Source: an uncultured Modestobacter sp.
GTDB lineage: Bacteria; Actinomycetota; Actinomycetes; Mycobacteriales; Geodermatophilaceae
Length of the DNA: 64,000 nt
NCBI RefSeq assembly: GCF_947486615.1
Contig: NZ_CANKUD010000002.1
Span: forward strand, 1-64,000
Reading direction: 5' to 3'
Part shown: positions 9,693 through 26,300 of the stretch, in pieces
Layout of the letters: every line of letters begins with the position of its first letter
Position numbering within the stretch: the stretch's first letter is position 1
Program-made: the position numbers and the translations under genes
The notes under the pieces: generated by a model
What the model saw: only the letters and a program-made list of their open reading frames with translations
Database searches by the model: none
What the model was told of the DNA's origin: nothing

Positions 9693-10106
9693 TCAGTCCC
9701 CCAGCAGGCCCGGCAGCCAGGCGAGCTCCCACCGGGTGCCCTCGGGGTCGGCGACGTAGCCGCTGTAGCCGCCCCACTCGCGGGCCACCGGCGGCGACAC
9801 CGGCGTGGCCCCGGCGGCGAGCGCCGCGGTGAACGCCGCGTCGACCTCGGCGCGGGCGGCCACGTTCACCGCCAGCGTCACCCCGCTCCAGGTGCCCGGC
9901 TCCGGCGGGGCTGCGTCGGGGGCTGCCTCGGCGTGCAGTTGGGCCAGCGGGAACAACGCCAGCCGCACCCCACCGACGTCGAACTGGGCGAAGGCGTCGC
10001 TGCCGCCGTCCCGCTCGCACCAGCCCCAGGCGGCGTAGAAGGCGCGCAGCCGGCCCACGTCCCGGGCGCCGATCGTGACGAACGACAGCCGCTGCGGAAC
10101 GGTCAC
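9693..10106 (-). CDS. VOC (glyoxalase/bleomycin-resistance fold) family protein
   Basis: The 137-residue product has two beta-alpha-beta-beta-beta modules. [18 protein letters not shown] opens the first, and [17 protein letters not shown] closes the second with the usual final glutamate. The first-strand metal His is absent (FVTIGARD), so it may bind a ligand rather than act as a metalloenzyme. Its GTG start overlaps the TGA of the enoyl-CoA hydratase (GTGA, 10103-10106), indicating translational coupling. Substrate unknown. Confidence 0.78.
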   Translation of the reverse strand: MTVPQRLSFVTIGARDVGRLRAFYAAWGWCERDGGSDAFAQFDVGGVRLALFPLAQLHAEAAPDAAPPEPGTWSGVTLAVNVAARAEVDAAFTAALAAGATPVSPPVAREWGGYSGYVADPEGTRWELAWLPGLLGD

Positions 10107-10888
10107 CGGCCGGTGAAGGTGGCCTTGCCGGGGCCCTGCTCCAGGAACGAGCGCATGCCGGTCGCCTGGTCCTCGGTGTCGAACAGCTCGGCGAACAGCC
10201 GGCTCTCCAGCGCCAGGCCGGTGTCCAGGTCGCCGTCCAGCCCCTCGTCGATGGCGCGCTTGGCCGCGGCCAGCGCCAGCGGCGGTCCGGCGGCGAACTT
10301 GCGGGCCATCGCCACGGCGGTCGGGTAGACCTCCTCGTCCGGGACGACGGCGTCGGCCAGCCCCATCTCCAGTGCCTCCGCAGCCCCCACGTGCCGGCCG
10401 GTGAACACCAGGTCCTTGGCCTTGGCCGGGCCGACCAGCCGGGCCAGCCGCTGGGTGCCGCCCGCGCCGGGGATGACGCCCAGCTGGATCTCCGGCTGGC
10501 CCACCTTGGCGCTGGACCCGAGCACCCGGAAGTCCGCGCACAGCGCCAGCTCGTAGCCACCGCCCAGCGCATAGCCGGTGACCGCGGCGATCACCGGCTT
10601 GGGAATCCGGGCCACCGCGGTGAACGACGCGGTGAGCTCCCGGCCCCAGGCGACCATGCTCGCGCCGGTCAGCTGGGACATCGCCTTGATGTCGGCCCCG
10701 GCGGCGAACACCCGCTCGCCCCCGTAGAGGACGACGGCCCGGACGTCGGCCCGCTCACCGGCCTCCAGCGCCGCCCCCCGGACCTCGCGGTGCAACTGCT
10801 CGTCGATCGCGTTCATCTTCGGCCGGTCCAGCCGGATCGTGCCGACGCCGTCCTCGACCTGCAGGGTGACGAACTCGGGCGCTGCCAT
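10103..10888 (-). CDS. Enoyl-CoA hydratase/isomerase (crotonase) family protein
   Basis: A 261-residue crotonase with the oxyanion-hole segment [10 protein letters not shown] (61-70), [15 protein letters not shown] carrying Glu113, and [18 protein letters not shown] carrying Glu133. Both catalytic glutamates of hydratases are therefore present. It could hydrate crotonyl-CoA or longer enoyl-CoAs and so supply the step between 3-hydroxybutyryl-CoA and crotonyl-CoA for the pathway genes further right. GGAGG 6 nt before the ATG fixes the start. Coupled to the downstream VOC gene. Confidence 0.9.
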   Translation of the reverse strand: MAAPEFVTLQVEDGVGTIRLDRPKMNAIDEQLHREVRGAALEAGERADVRAVVLYGGERVFAAGADIKAMSQLTGASMVAWGRELTASFTAVARIPKPVIAAVTGYALGGGYELALCADFRVLGSSAKVGQPEIQLGVIPGAGGTQRLARLVGPAKAKDLVFTGRHVGAAEALEMGLADAVVPDEEVYPTAVAMARKFAAGPPLALAAAKRAIDEGLDGDLDTGLALESRLFAELFDTEDQATGMRSFLEQGPGKATFTGR

Positions 10889-10970
10889 GGGATGCCTCCG
10901 GATACGGCGGGACGGCGATGTCCCCCGCACCGTAGTCAGCGCCGCCCAGGCCGCGGTGTGGACCTCGGCG

Positions 10971-11771
10971 CTAGGCCGCGCGGCGGGCGGAGAAGCGGCC
11001 GCCCTCGCGCTTGACGTCCAGGGACAGCCCGAACGCATCCGACAGCAGCGGCGCGGTGAGCACCTCGTCGACCGGGCCGGCCGAGACGACCTCACCGCCG
11101 CGCAGCAGCAGCGCGTGGGTGTAGCCGGGCGGGATCTCCTCGACGTGGTGGGTGACCAGCACCTGCGCCGGGGCGTTCGGGTCCTCCGCCAGCGCGGACA
11201 GCCGGGCCACCAGGTCCTCCCGGCCGCCCAGGTCCAGCCCCGCGCCGGGCTCGTCGAGCAGCAGCAGCTCCGGGTCGGTCATCAGGGCACGGGCGATCTG
11301 GGTGCGCTTGCGCTCCCCCTCCGACAGCGTGCCGAAGGGCCGGTGCGCCATCCGGGCCACGCCCCACTGCTGCATCAGCACCGCGGCGCGGGTCAGGTCG
11401 GCGACGTCGTAGCGCTCCCGCCACCGCCCGACGACGGCGTACCCGGCGCTGACCACGATGTCGCCGACCCGCTCGCTCGGGTTGATCCGCTGCGCCAGCG
11501 CGGCGCTGGTCAGCCCGATGCGGGGGCGCAGCTCGAAGACGTCGACCGCGCCGAGGATCTCCCCGAGGATGCCGACCTCCCCGCGGGTGGGGTGCAGCTG
11601 GGCACCGACCAGCTGCAGCAGCGTGGTCTTCCCCGCCCCGTTGGGGCCCAGCAGGACCCAGCGTTCCTCGGGCCGGACCGTCCAGTCGACCCCGCGCAAC
11701 AGGTGCGCCTGGCCTCGGACGACGTCCACACCCCGGATCTCGACGACCGGCTCAGTCCACACGCGGCCCAT
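10971..11771 (-). CDS. ABC transporter ATP-binding protein
   Basis: A lone 266-residue ATPase domain with Walker A LGPNGAGKTT (41-50), signature LSEGERKR, Walker B ELLLLDEPGAG and a switch histidine in VLVTHHVEEIP. No permease or binding protein is adjacent. The sequence resembles the stand-alone ATPases annotated as iron-type or YlmA-like, whose partners are unknown. It ends 82 nt before the enoyl-CoA hydratase gene, in the same direction, and is divergent from glgX with 53 nt between starts. A GTG at 11762 is an alternative start. Confidence 0.85.
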   Translation of the reverse strand: MGRVWTEPVVEIRGVDVVRGQAHLLRGVDWTVRPEERWVLLGPNGAGKTTLLQLVGAQLHPTRGEVGILGEILGAVDVFELRPRIGLTSAALAQRINPSERVGDIVVSAGYAVVGRWRERYDVADLTRAAVLMQQWGVARMAHRPFGTLSEGERKRTQIARALMTDPELLLLDEPGAGLDLGGREDLVARLSALAEDPNAPAQVLVTHHVEEIPPGYTHALLLRGGEVVSAGPVDEVLTAPLLSDAFGLSLDVKREGGRFSARRAA

Positions 11772-11824
11772 CAGACCATCCCGCCCCGCGTCGCGGGCAC
11801 CGGGCTCGGGGCGAGTCGGGCACG

Positions 11825-13987
<2,163 letters not shown>

Positions 13988-13993
13988 CGCACG

Positions 13994-14025
13994 ACGGCCC
14001 CGTTCCCGGGAGGGAACGGGGCCGT
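13994..14025. terminator. Bidirectional terminator between glgX and the FHA gene
   Basis: A perfect 14-bp stem (13994-14007 with 14012-14025, ACGGCCCCGTTCCC arm) with a 4-nt loop sits between convergent stop codons at 13987 and 14042. No U-tract on either side. Confidence 0.75.
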
Positions 14026-14041
14026 CTCTGCGTGGGACCGG

Positions 14042-15007
14042 CTACTCGGCGGCCTGCTCGAAGGTGATGACGGTCCAGCCGAGCAGCAGCCGGTCGCCGT
14101 CGGCGAGGGGGTGCGGCACACCCGGCTCGAGCTGGGTCCACTCGGTGGCCTCCGGGCCGGCGACGTGGGTGCCGTTCAGCGAGCCGAGGTCGGTCAGCGA
14201 GACCTCCCGGCCGGACCGCTGGATCGCGGCGTGGGCCGAGGACAGCACGTTCTGGGTGTCGGCGATCGGGACCGGGCGGGCGGTGCCGCCGGTCACCAGG
14301 TCGTGCCCGTCGGGACGGCGACCGAGCACCAGGTCCTCGTCGACGGTGACGACCAGGCCGTCGTCGAAGCGCAGCACCGGCGCGGCCGGCGGCTCGGGCC
14401 GCCAGAACGCCGTCTGCTCCCCGCCCTGACCGGTGGGCTGGCTGGGGATCCGGCCGGAGCTGCCGAAGCCGGCGTCGGAGCCGGCGGTGAAGGACTCCCC
14501 GCTGGGCAGCGAGGTGGCCGGCGGGACGACGGAGGACGACGCCGCGGCGGCCAGCTGCAGCAGCGCACCGGAGCCGGGGACGGTGCCCTCGACCAGGTCG
14601 AGGGCGACGCCCGGCGGCATGGCGGCGGCCGGCTGACCGGGGCCGACGTAGAGGGTCTGGCCGAGGGAGAAGCCGGCGGCAAGGGTGCAGCCGTCGACCG
14701 CGGAGCCGGACACCGGGACGCCGTCCACGGCCGGCTGGCCCTTGCCCGACCACAGCGCGACACCGGTGCCGCTGCCGCCGGTGCTGTCGGCGAGCACCAG
14801 GGCGAAGGAGGCCGGGCCGTCGGCCAGCCGGGTCACCTGCCCGGCCACCGCCGCCAGCACCCGGTCGGCGCCGGGACCGGCGACCCCCAGGCAGGCGTGC
14901 AGCGCCGCTACCAGTGCCGGCGACCCGGGGGCGTCGACCCACAGCAGGCCACCGCCACGTCGGGCGACGACAGAGTCTCCGGGGAGCACCTCACAGCGGT
15001 CGGGCAT
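14042..15007 (-). CDS. FHA domain-containing protein
   Basis: This is a 321-residue protein. The C-terminal 90 residues form a phosphothreonine-binding FHA domain (LVLGRRPDG, VLSSAHAAI, SLTDLGSLNGTHV, PLADGDRLLLG). The N-terminal 190 residues (GGGLLWVDAPGS, then a beta-rich ALVLADSTGG region) match nothing I recognise and are linked by a Pro/Ser/Gly-rich stretch. It presumably docks onto Ser/Thr-kinase-phosphorylated partners. The ATG at 15007 is preferred because TAGGCT lies exactly 7 nt upstream. No kinase or phosphatase gene is nearby. Confidence 0.82.
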   Translation of the reverse strand: MPDRCEVLPGDSVVARRGGGLLWVDAPGSPALVAALHACLGVAGPGADRVLAAVAGQVTRLADGPASFALVLADSTGGSGTGVALWSGKGQPAVDGVPVSGSAVDGCTLAAGFSLGQTLYVGPGQPAAAMPPGVALDLVEGTVPGSGALLQLAAAASSSVVPPATSLPSGESFTAGSDAGFGSSGRIPSQPTGQGGEQTAFWRPEPPAAPVLRFDDGLVVTVDEDLVLGRRPDGHDLVTGGTARPVPIADTQNVLSSAHAAIQRSGREVSLTDLGSLNGTHVAGPEATEWTQLEPGVPHPLADGDRLLLGWTVITFEQAAE

Positions 15008-15014
15008 GACGGCC

Positions 15015-15020
15015 AGCCTA
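15015..15020 (-). promoter_or_regulatory. -10 element of leaderless FHA gene
   Basis: TAGGCT on the minus strand, 7 nt before the ATG at 15007. The 202-nt gap up to the glgP stop holds nothing else I can identify. Confidence 0.45.
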
Positions 15021-15209
15021 ATGACCGGGTGGGGATCCGGTGACCGCACGGCGGCGTGGCACGCCGTGTCATCTGCCCGTTGTGCACGACCAGTACCAGC
15101 GGTCACACCCGTCCCAGCACGGTGGACACCGACCGGGGTCAGGTGACCACCCAACGTGTCCTCCGCGTGCCCGTGGGACGACGCCCCGGTGACGTCCAGA
15201 GTCCCTGCC

Positions 15210-17759
15210 TCAGGCGTTGACCACGAGCCCCAGCTCGGCCGGCACCACGAGCGCGGCCGAGTGCGGCAGCACCCGCACCGTGTAGCCGAAGGCGCCGGTC
15301 CGGGTCAGCGGCACCGTGCCGGTGAACCAGTGCCGCGACCCGTCGGTGTGCTCGTGGCGCAGCGGCACCGTGGTCACCGAGTGCAGCCGGTCGGCGTCGT
15401 CCACCCGGCCGTAGGCCGCCTCGACCAGGACGTCGGAGGGGGCGAGCCCGGGCAGCTCGACCTCGGCCCGCAGGTCGATGCCGCCGCCGATCTCCGGGGT
15501 CTCCCCCACCCCGGTGGCCTCCACGTGCGCCACCCGGACGCCGGGCCAGTTCTCCAGCAGGTGTGCCCGCCAGACCGCCTCGGCGCGGGCCGGCTCGTAC
15601 CCGTCCTGGGCCATCGCCCGGGCGGACCCGGCCGCGGGCACGTACAGCCGCTGCACGTAGTCCCGCACCATCCGGGTGGCCAGCACCTTCGGGCCGGTCT
15701 CCCGGAGGGTGTCGCGCACCATCTCCACCCAGCGGGTCGGCACACCGTCGCCGTCCACCTCGTAGAAGCGCGGCAGCACCTGCCGGTCCAGCAGCTCGTA
15801 GATGGCCTGGGCCTCCACCTCGTCCCGCCGGTCGGGGTCCTCGACGCCGTCGGCGGTCGGGATCGCCCAGCCGTTCTGGCCGTCGAACCACTCGTCCCAC
15901 CACCCGTCGCGGATGGAGAGGTTGAGGCCGCCGTTGAGCGCGGACTTCATCCCCGAGGTGCCGCAGGCCTCCAGCGGCCGCAGCGGGTTGTTCAGCCAGA
16001 CGTCGCAGCCCCAGTACAGGTAGCGGGCCATGCCGATGTCGTAGTTGGGCAGGAAGGCGATCCGGTGCCGGATCTCCGGGTCGTCGGCGAACTTCACCAT
16101 CTGCTGGATCAGCTGCTTGCCGCCGTCGTCGGCCGGGTGGCTCTTGCCGGCGATGACCAGCTGGATAGGCCGCTCGTCGTCCAGCAGCAGGGCCTTGAGC
16201 CGCGCCGGGTCGCGGAGCATCAGCGTCAGCCGCTTGTACGAGGGCACCCGCCGGGCGAAGCCGACGGTGAGCACGTCGGGGTCGAAGGCGGTCTCGGTCC
16301 AGCCCAGCTCGGCCTCCGCCGCGCCGCGGGACAGCGCGGTCGCCCGGACCCGGCGCCGCACCTCCGCCACCAGCCGGCCGCGCAGCAGCCGCCGGGTGGC
16401 CCACAGCTCCCCGGAGGAGATCCGGTCGACCCCGTCGAAGTGCACGTCGCCGTCGACGTCCAGCGGGTCGCCCTGGCTGGTGGTCTGGGTGCCCAGCTCC
16501 ACCAGCTCCCGCGCCGTCCAGGTCGGGGCGTGCACGCCGTTGGTGATCGACCCGATCGGGACGTCGTCGGGATCGAAGCCCGGCCACAGCGCACCGAACA
16601 TGTCCCGGCTGACGTGCCCGTGCAGCTGGCTGACGCCGTTGGCCCGCTGCCCCAGCCGCAGGCCCATGTGCGCCATGTTGAACTTGCTGGGGTCCTCCTC
16701 GGCGCCCAGCGGCAGCAGCTGGTCGACCGGGACGCCGAACCCGGCGAAGTACCGCTCGATCAACGCCCGCGGGAAGCGGTCGATGCCGGCGGGGACCGGC
16801 GTGTGCGTGGTGAACACCGTGCCCCCGCGCACCGCCTGCAGCGCCTCGGCGAAGGACAGCCCGTGGGACTCGGTGAGCTCGCGGATCCGCTCGACGCCCT
16901 GGAAGCCGGCGTGGCCCTCGTTGGCGTGGAACACCTCCGGCTGCGGGGTGCCGGTCAGCGAGCAGAAGGCGCGCAGCGCCCGGACGCCGCCGATGCCCAG
17001 CAGCATCTCCTGGCGGAGCCGGTGGTCCTCACCGCCGCCGTAGAGCCGGTCGGTGACCCCGCGCTCGGCCGGGGCGTTGTCCTCGATGTCGCTGTCCAGC
17101 AGCAGCAGCGAGACCCGGCCGACCTGCGCCCGGTACACGTGGGCGTGCAGCACCCGCCCCTCCGGCAGCGGGACGGTGATCAGCACCGCGTTGCGGTCGG
17201 CGTCGCGCAGCAGCTTCAGCGGCAGGCCGTGCGGGTCGAGCGCCGGGTAGTGCTCCAGCTGCCAGCCGTCGGCGGACAGCCCCTGGGAGAAGTAGCCCGA
17301 CCGGTAGAGCAGCCCCACCCCGATCAGCGGGACGCCGAGGTCGGAGGCGGCCTTGAGGTGGTCACCGGCGAGGATGCCCAGCCCGCCGGAGTACTGCGGG
17401 AGCACCTCGGTGATGCCGAACTCCGCGGAGAAGTAGGCGATCGAGGCGGGGGCCTCGGGGCCGATGGACTGGTACCAGTGCGGCGCCTGCAGGTAGTCGC
17501 GCAGGTCGTCGGCGACGGTCTGCAACCGGCCGAGGAACTCGCGGTCGTCGGCCAGCGCCGCCAGCCGCTCGGCGGACACCTCGCCGAGCACCCGGACCGG
17601 GTCGCCGCCGCAGCTGCCCCACAGCTCGGGGTCCAGCGCCTCGAACAGGTCCCGGGTCTCCGGGTGCCACGACCAGCGCAGGTTCGTGACCAGCTGGGAC
17701 AGCGGCAGGAGCGCCTCGGGGAGAGAGGCGCGGACGGTCAGTCTGCGGAGGGCTCGCAC
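15210..17759 (-). CDS. glgP: Alpha-glucan (glycogen) phosphorylase
   Basis: The 849-residue enzyme phosphorolyses alpha-1,4-glucans to glucose-1-phosphate. It belongs to the short actinobacterial/archaeal branch (M. tuberculosis GlgP, 863 residues), recognised by [14 protein letters not shown] at the start and [33 protein letters not shown] and AGKSHPAD. The PLP lysine is in [16 protein letters not shown] near residue 600. It is divergent from glgE, as in M. tuberculosis. The GTG at 17759 has TAGGGT 7 nt upstream and no Shine-Dalgarno. Confidence 0.95.
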   Translation of the reverse strand: MRALRRLTVRASLPEALLPLSQLVTNLRWSWHPETRDLFEALDPELWGSCGGDPVRVLGEVSAERLAALADDREFLGRLQTVADDLRDYLQAPHWYQSIGPEAPASIAYFSAEFGITEVLPQYSGGLGILAGDHLKAASDLGVPLIGVGLLYRSGYFSQGLSADGWQLEHYPALDPHGLPLKLLRDADRNAVLITVPLPEGRVLHAHVYRAQVGRVSLLLLDSDIEDNAPAERGVTDRLYGGGEDHRLRQEMLLGIGGVRALRAFCSLTGTPQPEVFHANEGHAGFQGVERIRELTESHGLSFAEALQAVRGGTVFTTHTPVPAGIDRFPRALIERYFAGFGVPVDQLLPLGAEEDPSKFNMAHMGLRLGQRANGVSQLHGHVSRDMFGALWPGFDPDDVPIGSITNGVHAPTWTARELVELGTQTTSQGDPLDVDGDVHFDGVDRISSGELWATRRLLRGRLVAEVRRRVRATALSRGAAEAELGWTETAFDPDVLTVGFARRVPSYKRLTLMLRDPARLKALLLDDERPIQLVIAGKSHPADDGGKQLIQQMVKFADDPEIRHRIAFLPNYDIGMARYLYWGCDVWLNNPLRPLEACGTSGMKSALNGGLNLSIRDGWWDEWFDGQNGWAIPTADGVEDPDRRDEVEAQAIYELLDRQVLPRFYEVDGDGVPTRWVEMVRDTLRETGPKVLATRMVRDYVQRLYVPAAGSARAMAQDGYEPARAEAVWRAHLLENWPGVRVAHVEATGVGETPEIGGGIDLRAEVELPGLAPSDVLVEAAYGRVDDADRLHSVTTVPLRHEHTDGSRHWFTGTVPLTRTGAFGYTVRVLPHSAALVVPAELGLVVNA

Positions 17760-17766
17760 CCGGCCG

Positions 17767-17772
17767 ACCCTA
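17767..17772 (-). promoter_or_regulatory. -10 element of leaderless glgP
   Basis: TAGGGT on the minus strand, exactly 7 nt before the GTG at 17759. Confidence 0.5.
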
Positions 17773-17835
17773 GCCGCCGGAGACGTCCGCCACCGGCTCG
17801 GGAGCGACCTGGGTCACATCTGCCGGCGCCGGTGG

Positions 17836-17874
17836 TGTCAGCGCCGTCCTCCCGTCTCCCCCTCCCGGCTGACA
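17836..17874. promoter_or_regulatory. Candidate operator between divergent glgP and glgE
   Basis: TGTCAGC (17836-17842) and GCTGACA (17868-17874) are perfect inverted copies whose centres are 32 bp apart, about three helical turns. They lie between the two leaderless promoters. This could be a site for a dimer pair or a loop controlling both genes. Inferred from symmetry and position only. Confidence 0.35.
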
Positions 17875-17912
17875 GCGCAGGCCGCCGAGGTGCCCACTGG
17901 CTTCGATCTAGA

Positions 17913-17918
17913 TAGCGT
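17913..17918 (+). promoter_or_regulatory. -10 element of leaderless glgE
   Basis: TAGCGT 7 nt before the ATG at 17926. It is part of a 166-bp divergent promoter region shared with glgP. Confidence 0.5.
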
Positions 17919-17925
17919 GGCGGCG

Positions 17926-19932
<2,007 letters not shown>

Positions 19933-19961
19933 CCTCCTGACCCGTCCTCACCTGCCGTCGT

Positions 19962-19989
19962 GGCGCCGGCCGAGCCGCCGGCCGGCGCC
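19962..19989 (+). terminator. Hairpin between glgE and treS
   Basis: A perfect 10-bp stem GGCGCCGGCC/GGCCGGCGCC with an 8-nt loop, 29 nt after the glgE stop and 48 nt before treS. It could attenuate or process the operon transcript rather than end it, since treS has only a short upstream gap. Confidence 0.4.
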
Positions 19990-20036
19990 CTCGTCGCCCA
20001 GATCCACCTCCCCAGCAACGAACGAGGACCGAGTTC

Positions 20037-21907
<1,871 letters not shown>

Positions 21908-21908
<1 letters not shown>

Positions 21909-23275
21909 TGAGCGCTCTGACCGACATGCTCGCGGACTGGATGCCCGGGCAGCGCTGGTTCGGCGGCAAGGGCCGGGAGTGGGCCGGGGTGGCCGAGGAG
22001 GGGTTCTTCCTCGACCAGTCCGACCCGGCGCTGTCGGTGCACCGGGTCCGGGTCACCTACACCGACGGCGCGGCGGAGACCTACCTGGTCCCGCTGTCCT
22101 GGCGGAACGCCCCCGCCGAGGAGCTGGCAGGAGCGTTCGTCGGCGCGGTGCCCGGCTCGCAGGGTGAGAACTACGCCTACGACGCGATGCGCGACCGGGA
22201 CGCCACCGTCCCGTGGCTGACCCACCTGGTGGCCGCCTCGACCGTCGGCCCGATGCGCTTCCACCCGGCCGGGGTGTCCTACATCCCCGAGGGCGTGCCC
22301 GGCGACGTCATCTCCACCGAGCAGAGCAACACCTCGCTGGTCTACGGCGAGAGCGCGATCCTCAAGCTGTTCCGCCGACTGGAGCCGGGGCTGAACCCGG
22401 ACGTGGAGATCCACGACGCGCTCCGCCAGGCCGACAACGAGCACATCGCTCCCCTGCTCGGGTACATCGAGGTCGACGACCCCAACGGCCTGGAGCCGGC
22501 GACGGTCGCGATGCTGCAGACCTTCGTGCCCAACGCCAGCGACGGCTGGCGGCTGGCCACCTCCAGCGTGCGCGACCTCTACGCCGAGGCCGACCTGCAC
22601 GCCGACGAGGTGGGCGGGGACTTCGCCGGGGAGAGCGAGCGGCTGGGTGAGGCCACCGCCTCCGTGCACGCCGACCTCGCCCGGGTGCTGCCCTCCGAGC
22701 CCGCCGACCGCGCCTGGTACGCCACCGTCGCCGAGCAGATGACCGCCCGGCTGGAGGCGGCGCTGGCCGTCGTCCCCGACCTGGCCGAGCACGGGGACGC
22801 CCTGCGCGCGCTGTACGCGGCCGTGGCCGGGACCGACGAGCCGGTGGTCCGCCAGCGGGTGCACGGCGACCTGCACCTGGGCCAGGTCCTCCGGACGACG
22901 ACCGGCTGGATCGTGCTGGACTTCGAGGGTGAGCCGGCGCGGCCACTGGCCTCCCGCCGCGAGCTGGACACCCCGCTGCGTGACGTCGCCGGGATGCTCC
23001 GCTCCTTCGACTACGCCGCCCGGCACATGCTCGTCGAGCAGCCGGATGACCCGCAGCGGGCCTACCGCGCGCAGGAGTGGGCCGAGCGCAACCGCGCGGC
23101 CTTCTGCGCCGGCTACTCCGCCGGTGGCGGTGTCCCCCTTTCCGACGACTCGGCGCTGCTGCGTGCTTTCGAGGCCGACAAGGCGGTGTACGAGTGCGTC
23201 TACGAGGCGCGCAACCGCCCGCACTGGTTGATGATCCCGCTCAGCTCGCTGTCCCGGTTGACCTCCGGCGACTGA
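21908..23275 (+). CDS. pep2: Maltokinase (maltose 1-phosphate-forming) Pep2/Mak
   Basis: The 455-residue ATP-dependent kinase makes maltose-1-phosphate, the GlgE donor. It has the N-cap domain (DWMPGQRWFGGKGR), a kinase-like lobe with STEQSNTSLVYGE, the catalytic HGDLHLGQV loop (His319 on) and the metal-binding DFEGEP (Asp338). Length equals that of mycobacterial Pep2. It overlaps treS by one base and is followed 4 nt after its stop by a 56-nt covarying stem-loop that separates it from glgB. Confidence 0.95.
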
Positions 23276-23279
23276 TGGA

Positions 23280-23335
23280 GGACCCCTCTGCCCCCCACCA
23301 CTCGCAAGCTCGCGGCGGGCCCCTGCAGAGGGGCC
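23280..23335 (+). repeat. Covarying intergenic stem-loop element, copy A
   Basis: This is one of five copies of a 56-57 nt element. Outer arms GGACCCCTCTGC and GCAGAGGGGCC pair with a bulged A, around an inner CCCACC/GGCGGG stem and a TCGCAAGCTC loop. It starts 4 nt after the pep2 stop. The invariant blocks GGACC, CCCCCCA, GGGNCCCTG and GGCC are shared with copies at 44006, 46238, 57351 and 58038. Confidence 0.85.
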
Positions 23336-23371
23336 TGACCGCCCGGACGACCCAGAAGACGTGAGGACCCC

Positions 23372-26300
23372 ATGACGATCGACGACACGCAGCCTCCCGG
23401 GCGCGACACCCCCGAGCAGCCCGCCGACAAGGCCGAGCTCACGCGCCGGGTCGAGGAGAAGACCGCGGCCCTGCAGGCCGCGGCGGACGGCGAGCCGGCC
23501 CCGGCCAAGAAGGCCACCCGCAAGGCCGCCGCCAAGAAGGCGCCGGCCAAGAAGGCCGCCCCGGCCGACGGCGGGGACACCCCTGCGGCGCCGGCCAAGC
23601 GCACCCGCAAGGCCGCCGCGCCGACCACGTCCGCCGCCGAGCAGGCCGCGACGACCGCGGACACCGTGCCGGTCGGCGACGACGCGCCTGCCGCACCGGC
23701 CAAGCGCACCCGCAAGGCCACCGCCAAGAAGGCCGCCCCGGCCGCCGCCGGGTCCGACACGGCCGAGTCCGGTGCCGAGGCCCCGGCTGCACCGGCGAAG
23801 CGGACCCGCAAGACCGCGGCGAAGAAGGTCACCGCCGCCCCGGTCATCGCCCCCGCACCGATCGCCGAGCCGGGCAACCCGTCGGCGCCCTCCGCGCCGC
23901 AGCCGGAAGCGCCGAGCCCCGACCCGGCCGAGCCGAGCACCCCGCAGGCGCCGGAGTCCGGTGAGGACGCCGGCACCGGCGGCAGCTCGCCGGCCGAGAC
24001 GGCGTCCGAGCCCGGCGACGAGCTCGCCCCCGACACGGTGCCGGCGGAGTCCGGGACGGACTCACCGGCGACGGCGGGCGCCGACGGGCCCACCCCCGCC
24101 GAGCCCCCCGTCGACGGCGGTGGCGCGGACCTGACCACCGCCGACCTGACCACCAGCGAGGTCACCGACCTCCCGCCGGCGCCGGACGAGGCCCCCGAGC
24201 CCGCCGCCGCGCAGCTGGTCGAGGCTCTCCCCGAGGGCGAGGCCCCGGTCAGCACCTCGGTGCCGGCCGACGCCGTCCCCGCCGGGCGCGAGGTGAGCCA
24301 GGAGCAGCTGGCCGCGATCGTCGACGGCTGGTCCTTCGACCCGCACGGCGTGCTCGGCGCCCACCGGGTCACCGACGGCTGGGCCGTGCGCACCCTGCGC
24401 CCGGACGCCGTGGCCGTCGCCGTGGTCGACCAGGACGGCACCCGCTACGAGGCCCGCCAGGTGTTCCGCGGCGGGGTCTTCGAGGCGCAGCTCCCCCAGC
24501 AGCCCGGTGACTACCGGATCGAGGTCGTCTACCCGAACGGGCAGGGCGGCACCGACACCTTCACCGTCGACGACCCCTACCGCTGGCTGCCCACCCTCGG
24601 CCAGCTGGACCAGCACCTGCTCCGCGAGGGTCGGCACGAGGAGCTGTGGACCGTCCTGGGCGCGCACGTGCGCAGCTACGAGACCCCCGGCGGGGTCGTC
24701 GAGGGCGTGTCGTTCGCCGTCTGGGCACCCAACGCGCGCGGCGTGAAGGTCACCGGCGACTTCGACTACTGGGAGGCCCGCGCCTACCCGATGCGGTCGC
24801 TGGGCTCCTCCGGCGTCTGGGAGATCTTCGTCCCCGGCGCCCAGGTGGGCACCCGCTACCGCTACCACGTGCTCGGCGCGGACGGTCAGTGGCGGGTGAA
24901 GAGCGACCCGATGGCCTTCGCCACCGAGGTGCCGCCGGCCAATGCCTCGGTGGTCACCGCCACCGCCCACGAGTGGGGCGACGGCGAGTGGCTCGCCAGC
25001 CGCGCCGAGGGCAAGTGGCACGAGCGGCCGATGAGCGTCTACGAGGTGCACGCCGCCTCGTGGCGGCAGGGACTGTCCTACCGCGAGATGGCCGACGAGC
25101 TGGTCGCCTACGTCAAGGACGCCGGGTTCACCCACCTGGAGTTCATGCCGCTGGCCGAGCACCCCTTCGGCGGCTCGTGGGGCTACCAGGTCACCTCCTA
25201 CTACGCGCCGACCTCACGGTTCGGCAGCCCGGACGACCTGCGCTACCTGATCGACGCCGCGCACCAGGCCGGCATCGGCGTCATCGTCGACTGGGTGCCC
25301 GCGCACTTCCCCAAGGACGAGTGGGCGCTGGCCCGCTTCGACGGCACCCCCCTCTACGAGCACGCCGACCCGCGCCGCGGCGAGCAGCCGGACTGGGGCA
25401 CCTACGTCTTCGACTTCGGCCGGCCCGAGGTGCGCAACTTCCTGGTCGCCAACGCGCTGTTCTGGGCCAAGGAGTTCCACGTCGACGGCATCCGGGTCGA
25501 CGCGGTCGCCTCGATGCTCTACCTGGACTACTCGCGCAACGACGGTGAGTGGACGCCGAACCAGTACGGCGGCCGGGAGAACCTGGACGCGGTGGCGTTC
25601 CTGCAGGAGATGAACGCGACGGTGTACCGCGAGGTGCCGGGCGTGGTCACGATCGCCGAGGAGTCGACCGCCTGGCCGGGCGTCACCCGCCCGACCCACC
25701 TGGGCGGCCTGGGCTTCGGCTTCAAGTGGAACATGGGCTGGATGCACGACTCGCTGGGCTACATGGCCAACGCGCCGGTGTACCGCAGCTACCACCACGG
25801 CCAGCTCACGTTCTCCCTGGTCTACGCGTTCTCGGAGAACTACACCCTGCCGATCAGCCACGACGAGGTCGTCTACGGCAAGGGCTCGCTGATCCGGAAG
25901 ATGCCGGGTGACCGGTGGCAGCAGCTGGCCAACCTGCGCGCCTACCTCGGCTACATGTGGGCCCACCCGGGCAAGCAGCTGCTGTTCATGGGCTCGGAGT
26001 TCGGCCAGCTGTCGGAGTGGGCGGAGAGCCGCTCGCTGGACTGGTGGCACCTCGACGACCCGGCGCACCGTGGCGTGCTCGACCTGGTCCGCGACCTCAA
26101 CACCGTCTACAAGCACACCGAGGCGCTGTGGTCGCAGGACGTCGACCCGGCCGGCTTCCAGTGGATCGACGCCAACGACGCCGGTGGCAACACCCTGACC
26201 TTCCTGCGCTACGGCAAGGACGGCCAGGTGCTCGCCTGCGTCGCCAACTTCTCCGGGTCGCCGCACCACGACTACCGGGTCGGGCTGCCGCGCGGCGGTC

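Noticed and set aside
8551-10572. A single 673-codon frame joining CysK2 and the region of VOC and enoyl-CoA hydratase genes
   Set aside because: Only the part from GTG 9660 has family similarity. The upstream part is an out-of-frame reading of the VOC and crotonase genes, which have their own coupled starts.
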